Source of the DNA: Fidelibacterota bacterium | GTDB lineage: Bacteria; Fidelibacterota; Fidelibacteria; Fidelibacterales; Fidelibacteraceae | DNA length: 6,829 nucleotides | Direction: 5' to 3' | NCBI GenBank assembly: GCA_023134755.1 | Contig: JAGLUM010000200.1 | Location: 1-6,829 of the forward strand | Part shown: positions 1 to 5,121 of the stretch, piece by piece | Numbering within the stretch: the first letter of the stretch is position 1 | Layout: the number at the start of each line of letters is the position of its first letter | The notes under the pieces: generated by a model | Database searches by the model: none | The model's input: only the letters and a program-made list of their open reading frames with translations | What the model was told of the DNA's origin: nothing | Position numbers and translations under genes: made by a program

Positions 1-1013
1 TCATACACGTTCGATGAATTTGGGTAGCGCTTGATGTTTTCTTTAAAAATAAGGATCGCATTTTCAAGATCTTTGTTTTGCAGATGGGTGTAACCGGCAA
101 AATTCAGAACATTTTCGGGCGCTGTCATATCTACACCATATTTGGCAGATATTGTTGCATAATGCGCATCGATTGCCGATAGCTCTTCCCCAAAGGTGGC
201 ATTCGGCAACTGCCAGTCAGAAAATATGAAACGCAAGCCTTTAAAAACACTGATATAAGGGATAGTAGCATGATTTTCCGTTTCTATATGCACATAATCA
301 AAATGAAAATTCGAGTCCGCTTTTTCCTTAATCAAGTCGGAGAAAGCTCCCAATGCTTCAAAATATGCAGGTTCTTCACCGATAGTTACATAAAAGTAGA
401 TAGGTTTGTCATAGTGTGATTTTAATTTTGCTTTGCTTTCTTCGACCATGTGGTTTTCTGCAAGTTGTAAGAATGGACTGATGGCAATGTAGGCATCAAA
501 AAGCTCGGGTTTCTCCAATAAGGTATAATTTGCAAAAACGCCGCCGAACGAATGACCAACTAAAACATCATAGGATGATGTTCGGTAATTTTCGTTGATG
601 TAGGGTACAAGCTCACCGGAAATAAAATCCAGGAATTTTTCAGCACCTCCGGAGGTGGGAAAATTATCAACGTGGACCGGTGTAAAATCACGGATTCTGT
701 CGATGTTCTGTATCGCAACCACGATCATTTGTGGCATGTGCCCCTCATCGGAAAGAAAATGAACAGCTCCACTTACATGATGAAAATGTGTATTTCCATC
801 CAGAACATAGAGAACCGGATATTTCTGTATGCTTTGTTCGTAAGCTTCAGGAAGATAGATGGACATTACTCTATCTTCGCTCAAGGCTGTTGAAGAGAGA
901 GTAATTTCATGCCCCAAGGTGAGCATGTTTTCTTGGGCAAAGACAAGGCTGCAGGATAAAAGCATCAGCCCCAGAAATAAATACATTATTTTACGTTTCG
1001 TTTTGTTTGACAT
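1..1013 (-). CDS. Exported alpha/beta-hydrolase esterase with TPR-like C-terminus (partial)
   Basis: The first 337 codons are in the window; the frame is still open at the left edge, so the C-terminus is missing. Residues 1-26 are a signal peptide: KTKRK, a hydrophobic stretch, then either signal peptidase I cleavage after VFA (26) or a lipoprotein site at LLSC (Cys21). The body matches the putative esterase family (Fes/IroE/esterase D type): YPVLYVLDG at 66-73, the nucleophile elbow GHSFGG with Ser155, and ENHAT with the likely catalytic His248; the acid is not certain. These enzymes hydrolyse esters, some of them siderophores, but the substrate here is unknown. From about residue 300, a segment containing AGYTHLQNKDLENAI and a YPNS turn looks like the start of a TPR repeat, an arrangement common in secreted hydrolases of this kind. 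The ATG at 1013 has GGAG six bases upstream (1020-1023). A 326-base repeat-rich gap suggests its own transcription unit. Confidence 0.88.
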   Translation of the reverse strand, partial: MSNKTKRKIMYLFLGLMLLSCSLVFAQENMLTLGHEITLSSTALSEDRVMSIYLPEAYEQSIQKYPVLYVLDGNTHFHHVSGAVHFLSDEGHMPQMIVVAIQNIDRIRDFTPVHVDNFPTSGGAEKFLDFISGELVPYINENYRTSSYDVLVGHSFGGVFANYTLLEKPELFDAYIAISPFLQLAENHMVEESKAKLKSHYDKPIYFYVTIGEEPAYFEALGAFSDLIKEKADSNFHFDYVHIETENHATIPYISVFKGLRFIFSDWQLPNATFGEELSAIDAHYATISAKYGVDMTAPENVLNFAGYTHLQNKDLENAILIFKENIKRYPNSSNVY

Positions 1014-1148
1014 TTTTTTCTCCATATTTTTTAAGTTTAAGAACAGTCCGTCTCCGTCAGGCTAATCGCTTTGACTTCAGTCTACGTACAAAGAAAGCTA
1101 CGTCCGACAAGACGCCGGACAAGCACGAATTACTAAACACTAACATCA

Positions 1149-1226
1149 TCATCCCGGGCTTGATTCAAGATATCGTATATTGGGCGAAAGAATGTGAGTT
1201 AAGATCCTGAAATAAATTCAGGATGA
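1149..1226. repeat. Bipartite imperfect inverted repeat (REP/MITE-like)
   Basis: Two 23-base arms, 1149-1171 and 1204-1226, are reverse complements of each other at 16 of 23 positions, and most differences are transitions. They are separated by 32 bases. Both arms fit TCATCCYGRRYTTRWTTCA followed by RGAT. The right arm is itself a clean palindrome: ATCCTGAA (1204-1211), a five-base loop, then TTCAGGAT (1217-1224). The left arm is a decayed version of it. Sequences of this CATCC...GGATG type recur between genes in many bacteria; whether this one is dispersed in this genome cannot be told from one copy. No encoded protein or clear target duplication is seen. Confidence 0.6.
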
Positions 1227-1306
1227 CCCAAGTGGGGTGTTTCTGTGAATATTTTAGGTGTTTTGTGTCTTTTCGATAAGCTTTTCTTTTTCTTATTTTT
1301 CTAACC

Positions 1307-1334
1307 TCTTTACTTGTCGCGACTCACCAGTCAC
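1307..1334 (-). repeat. Degenerate heptad tandem repeat, array 1
   Basis: Read on the minus strand from 1334, four consecutive 7-base units in exact phase are GTGACTG, GTGAGTC, GCGACAA and GTAAAGA. A weaker GGTTAGA follows at 1300-1306. They fit the loose pattern GTRARNN, also seen at 4783-4812 and 5013-5047 on the + strand. The array starts five bases after the stop codon of the small membrane protein gene. Period seven with a fixed GT start is seen directly; any function is unknown. Confidence 0.5.
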
Positions 1335-1339
1335 CTTTT

Positions 1340-1549
1340 CTACGCAGGCCAATGCTTGATCAGGAAGTAAATCCCGAATCCCAGGGCGGCGCCTCCAAAA
1401 ATGTAGAAAAAGATTTGCGTGCCAACGCTTCCAAGGATCTTAATGAACGCCTGGATCTTTCCCATATTCCAGATCTTTTCAGGTTTAGCAAGTGTGATCC
1501 AGAACACGAGAATCGCATACAATACAAGTCCGATTCCAAGATAAAACAT
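1340..1549 (-). CDS. Small two-helix membrane protein of unknown function
   Basis: The product is 69 residues with two predicted membrane helices, roughly 3-20 (a YLGIGLVLYAILVFWI core) and 44-64 (TQIFFYIFGGAALGFGIYFL). A basic, amphipathic loop lies between them, beginning KPEKIWNMGK. I do not recognise the family. Two adjacent ATG codons exist, at 1552 and 1549. GGAGG at 1556-1560 is three bases from the first and six from the second; the second matches the 5-6 base spacing of neighbouring genes, so 1549 is preferred. The gene lies 80 bases beyond the last permease gene of the ABC exporter, same strand, with a hairpin between them. It could be an accessory subunit read through from that operon, or an unrelated neighbour; the sequence does not decide. 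The strong ribosome binding site and coherent hydrophobicity pattern support a real gene. Confidence 0.72.
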   Translation of the reverse strand: MFYLGIGLVLYAILVFWITLAKPEKIWNMGKIQAFIKILGSVGTQIFFYIFGGAALGFGIYFLIKHWPA

Positions 1550-1583
1550 CATTCACCTCCGTTATCAATTGTTTGTAATATTT

Positions 1584-1604
1584 GGGGCAGGTTTTAACTG
1601 CCCC
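1584..1604 (-). terminator. GC-rich hairpin after the ABC operon (terminator or attenuator)
   Basis: GGGGCAG (1584-1590) pairs perfectly with CTGCCCC (1598-1604) around a seven-base loop, a seven base-pair GC-rich stem. It lies 25 bases past the stop of the second permease gene and before the small membrane protein gene. On the minus-strand transcript the stem is followed by AAAUAUUACAAAC rather than a run of U, so it is not a textbook intrinsic terminator. It may stabilise the 3' end, terminate partially, or set the expression ratio of the downstream small gene. Confidence 0.45.
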
Positions 1605-1628
1605 CTTATCTGTAATTTAATGAATAAA

Positions 1629-2675
1629 CTATGAAAGTCCGGAAATGATCTTTTTCCGTAAGAGGAAAAAATACAATCCGGTCGTACCTACCATTATCGC
1701 TGATTTCCAGGCAAAGCCAATCCAGGTAGCGGTTCCAGTGAAGACCGCTTCAAGGATATCATATACCCAGTAAAAAGGGACCCACCAGACCACCCATTGC
1801 CAATTGTTCGGAAGAAGGATGCCTCCAAGAATTGCCAACATCATCATCATCGAAAGGAATTTCCCAATCCCGATGGCTTCATTCTCATTGTTTGCCACGG
1901 CGCCAATCAACAGACCCATAAACAGGGTTATTGAAAAAGAGAAAAACACCAGCAGATATACCTGCAGGATATTCACATGCATCAATCCCAGAATCAGCAA
2001 GGCGATGATAGTGTAGAATACAGTGACAAGCAAGGGATAGATGCTTTTACCAATATAGTATTCACTCTTTGTTAAAGGTGTCACCCGCAGTGCCCGATCA
2101 GTACCTAATTCCTTATCGTTAACTACGCCCAAACCGATGATGAAAGCGCCAACAATGATCATGAAAATGATAAAGATCGATCCACCCATGGTAGCCACGG
2201 GAGAGGTTGTGGTCCGCTCGGAAAGTTCCGGCGGTACACCGTAGCTAAATTCATTTACACGGGAAGCCTCCGGGTAATTTGTCTGGTAATAGTATTGCCG
2301 GATTACACGGGAAGTGGTGGAAAAGATGGTGTTTTTTTCCAAATTCCGTTCCAGTACAGAGACATACTGTTCTTTTTCAGGATTCCAATAGAGTCCCTCC
2401 ACCGATCCGGTTCCCCGGAGTTTTCTTTCCATATCGTCAATATTTTGATAGGTTTTTATGTTCGCAAATTCATCAAGCTCATCAATGATGACCTGTTCAA
2501 CGGCATGTGGACCTTCGGTCACGATCGCAATAGTGGCAGATGTACTTTCTACACTGGGGAGGAAAAAACGGAGAATGATAATGATCAGCATAGGAACGAT
2601 CACGATATACCCGCCCATAAAATTTTTGAAGACCATTTTCAGGTCAAAAAGGAACATTTGTATTAGCTGTCTCAT
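1629..2675 (-). CDS. ABC-2 type exporter permease (second permease subunit)
   Basis: The product is 348 residues with the ABC-2 membrane layout. TM1 is at about 21-40, followed by a large extracytoplasmic domain at about 41-160. Five more hydrophobic segments lie at about 162-185, 210-232, 237-260, 271-289 and 319-339. After TM2 comes a cytoplasmic loop NDKELGTDRALRVTP (186-200), the position where ABC-2 permeases contact the ATPase. The neighbouring permease has the equivalent RAFRVTP, so the two are distant paralogues likely to pair as a heterodimer. The segment PNNWQWVVWWVPFYW (289-303) is notably rich in tryptophan and may be a membrane-surface or re-entrant stretch. The ATG lies one base after the stop of the preceding gene, and its GGAGG (2682-2686) is within that gene's last codons (RREA), six bases from the start. 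This implies translational coupling. The substrate is unknown. Confidence 0.9.
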   Translation of the reverse strand: MRQLIQMFLFDLKMVFKNFMGGYIVIVPMLIIIILRFFLPSVESTSATIAIVTEGPHAVEQVIIDELDEFANIKTYQNIDDMERKLRGTGSVEGLYWNPEKEQYVSVLERNLEKNTIFSTTSRVIRQYYYQTNYPEASRVNEFSYGVPPELSERTTTSPVATMGGSIFIIFMIIVGAFIIGLGVVNDKELGTDRALRVTPLTKSEYYIGKSIYPLLVTVFYTIIALLILGLMHVNILQVYLLVFFSFSITLFMGLLIGAVANNENEAIGIGKFLSMMMMLAILGGILLPNNWQWVVWWVPFYWVYDILEAVFTGTATWIGFAWKSAIMVGTTGLYFFLLRKKIISGLS

Positions 2676-2676
2676 A

Positions 2677-3744
2677 TTATGCCTCCCTCCGTATCCGCTT
2701 GCTGAATATCAGTCCTGACAGGACGAAAAGCACCCCGCCAACTGCTGTTAAAATACCCGCACCCTGCCAAATAATATGACTGTTGTTGTCCGGGAACATC
2801 GCCGCATCCAGACCAAACAGGGTGTGATATGACGGAATAAATTTCAACCAATCAGGTGAAAAAATTGGGGCAAAAAGTGAGATTGCCGGCAAAGAAATCA
2901 CCATCATCAGCAGAAGAACCCAGCCGATAGAACCCATGGGATTATCAAAGTAAGTGCCAAGTATCACACCGATCGAGGACCCTATAATAACAGTAAGAAG
3001 AATAATGAGCAGTGCGGGCAGATACCCGCCGAAACCCATGATGGGGATGTAAAGTATCGAGAATGTTATACAACTGACAACCATCAGTATCAGATGTTTG
3101 CTCAAAAGGAAAGACCACATACCGGTCGGTGTTACCCGAAAGGCACGGATTGTCGCGTCAGAGCGTTCCTGCCCGATCATGGCTAGCATTATAAAGAGTC
3201 CCATGATACCCACCATCATGAGGAGAACGGGCGGCAAGAGCCGTTTATTAAAGGGAAGTTCATCCCGCAGACCTTCCTGCAGAGAAGTGATTTTTACCGA
3301 CTCGTACACATCCAGAGGATAGGCGCCAAAAGGCGGATGCAGGATTGAAAGAAGATCCTCCATATCCGCCTCGATGTATTTCATCATAGCATCGGTGGTA
3401 TAGGGTTGGATCAATAATTCCGTGCGGTAAAGGGTGTTTTCCCCTTTTGAAATGATCAATCCCATGGCAGATTTATTCTTTTGCATGCCCGCGATGATTT
3501 CTTCGCGGCTATCGACATACATTTCAGATTCCAGCTCGAAGTCTTCCGCAAATTTATCTACAAATTCCTGCACAATGCCGGTGGAATCGTGGATATAGAT
3601 CATGGTATCCCGCTTAATATCCTCAGGGAGCACAAAAAGGAGCATCAACATGATCACTACGGCAAAAACTACCTCCAGAATGATCCAGACATCCTTTATC
3701 CCAAGGAGTACATCTTTTTTGAATAGATTTCCAATTCGACTCAT
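2677..3744 (-). CDS. ABC-2 type exporter permease (first permease subunit)
   Basis: The product is 355 residues with the same plan as its downstream partner. TM1 is at about 19-39 and an extracytoplasmic domain at about 41-168, containing a PFGAYPLDVY stretch (138-147). TM2 is at 170-191, then the cytoplasmic coupling loop QERSDATIRAFRVTP (192-206), followed by TM segments at about 213-236, 242-263, 274-296 and 327-347. It ends in a basic tail, KRIRREA, typical of a cytoplasmic C-terminus. In this family the permeases form the export path, powered by the ATPase encoded just upstream. The ribosome binding site GGAGG (3750-3754) overlaps the last base of the ATPase stop codon (TAGGAGG) and is five bases from the ATG. 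The C-terminal codons in turn carry the ribosome binding site of the next permease. This tight packing indicates fixed stoichiometry of the three subunits. Confidence 0.9.
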   Translation of the reverse strand: MSRIGNLFKKDVLLGIKDVWIILEVVFAVVIMLMLLFVLPEDIKRDTMIYIHDSTGIVQEFVDKFAEDFELESEMYVDSREEIIAGMQKNKSAMGLIISKGENTLYRTELLIQPYTTDAMMKYIEADMEDLLSILHPPFGAYPLDVYESVKITSLQEGLRDELPFNKRLLPPVLLMMVGIMGLFIMLAMIGQERSDATIRAFRVTPTGMWSFLLSKHLILMVVSCITFSILYIPIMGFGGYLPALLIILLTVIIGSSIGVILGTYFDNPMGSIGWVLLLMMVISLPAISLFAPIFSPDWLKFIPSYHTLFGLDAAMFPDNNSHIIWQGAGILTAVGGVLFVLSGLIFSKRIRREA

Positions 3745-3753
3745 ATTGACCTC

Positions 3754-4554
3754 CTACTCAAGACCGCGGCCGGTAAGTTTAATGAAAATTTCCTCCAGGG
3801 TAGGTTCTCCTGAATGTATGGTTTTAACATCATGCTCAGCGATGAACTTCTGCAAGACCTCTTTGTCCTTGTCGGTCATGCCAAGAGTCTCAGACTTAAG
3901 CTTTCCGTTCTCAGCGTATTCCACGGTTACCGTAAGCTGCCCATATTTCAATTTCAGATTTTTTGGAGTATCTATGGCAGCGATCTTGCCATCCACAATA
4001 AAAGCCACCCGATTACAAAGCTCGTCTGCCACAAACATGTTATGTGTGGTAAGAAAAATGGTTGTGCCTTCCTTTTGTTTTTTTTGGATGATCCTTTTGA
4101 TACTGTTGGCAGTCGTTGGATCAAGTCCCAAGGTCGGTTCGTCAAGAAACCATATGTCGGGTTTGTTAATCATGGATCTGGCAAAGCCGAGTCTCTGCTT
4201 CATTCCTTTAGAATATGCACCGGCCTTTTTCTTGCTTTCCTCAGCAAGTCCCACCATTTCCAGTACCTTCATGGGATCTTCGGTTTCGCCATCGTAGAGC
4301 TTGGCGTGGAACTTCAGGTTATCGAGTCCCGAAAGCTTCTTGTACACATTGGGTATTTCGAAACCCACACCGATGCGGTTGAAGAATGCTTTATCGGGTT
4401 GTCCCTGACGGGGCTTCCCGTCAATAATGAGATCCCCTTTTTGCAATTCCAGAAGTCCTGAAAGGATGCCTTGGGTAGTAGATTTTCCGGCACCGCTGGG
4501 TCCCAGAAATCCGAAGATCTCCCCTTTTGCAATGTCAAAACTGACATCATTCAC
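3754..4554 (-). CDS. ABC exporter ATP-binding protein, 5' end apparently frameshifted
   Basis: This is the nucleotide-binding subunit of a three-gene exporter. From the GTG at 4554 (266 residues) the visible parts are Walker A GPSGAGKST (18-26), Glu66 in FEIPNVY where most family members have the Q-loop glutamine, signature YSKGMKQR (114-121; a variant of LSGGQ), Walker B IWFLDEP (134-140, catalytic Glu139), D-loop GLD (143-145) and H-loop His171. A C-terminal DUF4162-like domain ends EPTLEEIFIKLTGRGLE. The GTG is unlikely to be the native start: it has no ribosome binding site, and the same frame continues upstream with family-typical sequence (TIEVKNIFYSYKKNDDYAV), including the expected A-loop aromatic. 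That upstream stretch has no ATG, GTG or TTG before a TAA; the well-placed ATG at 4615 is in another frame. The coordinates given are therefore a minimum; the native product is probably about 19-21 residues longer. ATPase plus two permeases resembles drug-efflux ABC systems, but the substrate is not shown. Confidence 0.85.
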   Translation of the reverse strand: MNDVSFDIAKGEIFGFLGPSGAGKSTTQGILSGLLELQKGDLIIDGKPRQGQPDKAFFNRIGVGFEIPNVYKKLSGLDNLKFHAKLYDGETEDPMKVLEMVGLAEESKKKAGAYSKGMKQRLGFARSMINKPDIWFLDEPTLGLDPTTANSIKRIIQKKQKEGTTIFLTTHNMFVADELCNRVAFIVDGKIAAIDTPKNLKLKYGQLTVTVEYAENGKLKSETLGMTDKDKEVLQKFIAEHDVKTIHSGEPTLEEIFIKLTGRGLE

Positions 4555-4564
4555 CGCGTAATCG

Positions 4565-4615
4565 TCATTCTTCTTGTACGAATAAAAAATGTTTTTTACT
4601 TCGATCGTAAGACAT
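4565..4615 (-). other. Out-of-frame 5' start of the ATPase gene / 16-codon mini-ORF
   Basis: The ATG at 4615 is the only start codon with a strong ribosome binding site, but its frame reads MSYDRSKKHFLFVQEE and stops at a TGA at 4565-4567, ten bases before the GTG at 4554. The ATPase-like frame over the same DNA reads LTIEVKNIFYSYKK, one base out of register (a +1 step). Removing one base between about 4608 and 4613 would give ATG-CTT-ACG-ATC-GAA, a normal ABC N-terminus (MLTIEV). Runs of six A and six T on the minus strand (4592-4597 and 4584-4589) are alternative slippage points. A sequence error, a real mutation, or a recoding or leader-peptide arrangement all fit; an error or mutation is simplest. 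Confidence 0.65.
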
Positions 4616-4618
4616 TAG

Positions 4619-4625
4619 CCTCCTT
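4619..4625 (-). promoter_or_regulatory. Strong ribosome binding site of the ABC operon
   Basis: AAGGAGG on the minus strand lies three bases before the ATG at 4615. The spacing is shorter than the 5-6 bases of the two permease genes, but the match to the anti-Shine-Dalgarno is the best in the window. It marks where translation of the ATPase was meant to start, and so shows that the GTG at 4554 is not the native start. Confidence 0.7.
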
Positions 4626-4703
4626 GACCTCGTTATTTTTTGAGCAATAAACGTCTATTATGTGGTATTAAAGACGATTTTAATATAATGCTTAACATAG
4701 TTC

Positions 4704-4732
4704 AGTATAAATATTTTGTTTGTTCACAAGAA
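4704..4732 (-). promoter_or_regulatory. Possible sigma-70 promoter of the ABC operon (weak)
   Basis: On the minus strand TATACT (4704-4709) is a good -10 hexamer about 90 bases before the ATPase ATG. The -35 is poor: TTCTTG at 17-base spacing or TTGTGA at 14. A second candidate -10, TATATT (4682-4687), has an equally poor partner. The surrounding DNA is very AT-rich, so chance matches are expected. Confidence 0.25.
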
Positions 4733-4782
4733 TTATACGATGAAACGGGGGGAAATGAAAGAAATACCGTAATTCATGAGTC

Positions 4783-4812
4783 GTGAAGCGTAAGTTGTGA
4801 ACCAAGTAGAGC
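4783..4812 (+). repeat. Degenerate heptad tandem repeat, array 2
   Basis: Units GTGAAGC, GTAAGTT and GTGAACC follow each other in exact 7-base phase (4783-4803). After a two-base slip a fourth, GTAGAGC, sits at 4806-4812. A weaker ATGAGTC precedes at 4776-4782. The pattern GTRARNN is shared with the arrays at 5013-5047 and, on the other strand, 1307-1334. Confidence 0.5.
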
Positions 4813-4827
4813 TCAAAATTATGCTGG

Positions 4828-4840
4828 TAAAAAAGTAAGG
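4828..4840 (+). repeat. 13-base direct repeat, copy 1
   Basis: TAAAAAAGTAAGG occurs here and again at 4902-4914, 74 bases apart. With a one-base gap the similarity continues into ATCA in both copies. The unit contains a GTAAGG resembling a heptad of the neighbouring arrays. Spacing of about seven helical turns would suit a protein binding the same face twice, but an A-rich background makes chance possible. Confidence 0.4.
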
Positions 4841-4901
4841 TATCAGATCAAATATTTACTTGGAAATAAGGCAGAATTTTATTTTAGAGAGGATAAAAAG
4901 A

Positions 4902-4914
4902 TAAAAAAGTAAGG
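4902..4914 (+). repeat. 13-base direct repeat, copy 2
   Basis: This is the second exact copy of TAAAAAAGTAAGG. It lies midway in the gap between the amidase and the ABC operon, about 290 bases upstream of the ATPase ATG. Confidence 0.4.
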
Positions 4915-4947
4915 ATCATTAAAGTGAAAATAAGATGAAAGTGCTTA

Positions 4948-4961
4948 ATTTTTATAAAAAT
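4948..4961. repeat. Perfect A/T palindrome
   Basis: ATTTTTATAAAAAT is a perfect 14-base palindrome made only of A and T, in a very AT-rich stretch. It could be an operator-like site or a nucleoid-protein (curved DNA) site, but composition alone could produce it. Confidence 0.3.
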
Positions 4962-5012
4962 AATTTTGTTGATTTGAGTTTTTTTGGCGAAAAATATTAA
5001 AGATAGAAGAAC

Positions 5013-5047
5013 GTAAAGCGTAAAGCGTGAACAGTAAGTAGTAAGAG
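5013..5047 (+). repeat. Degenerate heptad tandem repeat, array 3 (best example)
   Basis: Five consecutive 7-base units in perfect phase are GTAAAGC, GTAAAGC, GTGAACA, GTAAGTA and GTAAGAG. The first two are identical and the rest keep GT-R-A and drift at the last positions. The array is about 75 bases downstream of the amidase stop. Heptanucleotide tandem repeats (STRRs) are known from cyanobacteria, but their units differ and nothing else here suggests that group. Confidence 0.6.
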
Positions 5048-5077
5048 AATAAAAGACTAAATAGTGATAATTAGTAA

Positions 5078-5097
5078 GGAACAGGCATGTCTGTTCC
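5078..5097 (-). terminator. Hairpin downstream of the amidase gene
   Basis: GGAACAG (5078-5084) pairs perfectly with CTGTTCC (5091-5097) around a six-base loop, with one further possible G-U pair. It lies 24 bases past the amidase stop codon, where a terminator is expected. On the minus-strand transcript it is followed by UUACUAAUUAUC, only moderately U-rich, so it is a weak intrinsic terminator or a 3'-end stabiliser. Confidence 0.5.
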
Positions 5098-5121
5098 GTG
5101 CAAGGACATTATTAACAGAAA

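Larger units (their letters stand above)
1024..1339. other. Intergenic region with repeats
   Basis: This is non-coding DNA between the small membrane protein gene and the esterase gene. It holds the inverted-repeat pair at 1149-1226 and the heptad array at 1307-1334. I found no convincing sigma-70 promoter for the esterase and no RNA gene. Short open frames here have no ribosome binding sites and no recognisable products. A pyrimidine-rich stretch on the + strand (about 1260-1312) lies just downstream of the small gene. Confidence 0.6.
4616..5121. other. AT-rich intergenic region with several small repeats
   Basis: About 500 bases without a supportable gene lie between the amidase and the ABC operon. 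The + strand is strongly purine-rich, so transcript running on from the amidase would be pyrimidine-rich and poor in G, a composition compatible with Rho-dependent termination. It contains a hairpin near the amidase stop, two heptad arrays, a 13-base direct repeat, a 14-base A/T palindrome and presumably the promoter of the ABC operon. No tRNA, structured riboswitch or small protein could be recognised. Confidence 0.6.

Noticed and set aside
1102..1120. GTCCG...CGGAC hairpin
   Set aside because: A five base-pair stem with a nine-base loop, no U-run and no position suggesting a terminator; probably chance.
672..1210. Overlapping + strand short frames
   Set aside because: Most of this is antisense to the esterase, and the rest runs through repeat DNA; no ribosome binding site or recognisable product.
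1149..1226. Insertion sequence with a transposase
   Set aside because: The element is under 80 bases and encodes nothing; only a small non-autonomous repeat can be supported.
3602..4461. Two long + strand open frames (3602-4297 and 3814-4461)
   Set aside because: They lie antisense to the ATPase and first permease, have no ribosome binding sites, and their products show no domain or sensible composition; the minus-strand frames carry clear motifs.
4314..4550. Second minus-strand frame overlapping the ATPase
   Set aside because: It is a shadow frame over the Walker A region; the ATPase frame holds all the motifs.
5013..5047. Possible CRISPR array
   Set aside because: The units are 7 bases with no spacers and no cas genes nearby; it is a simple degenerate tandem repeat.
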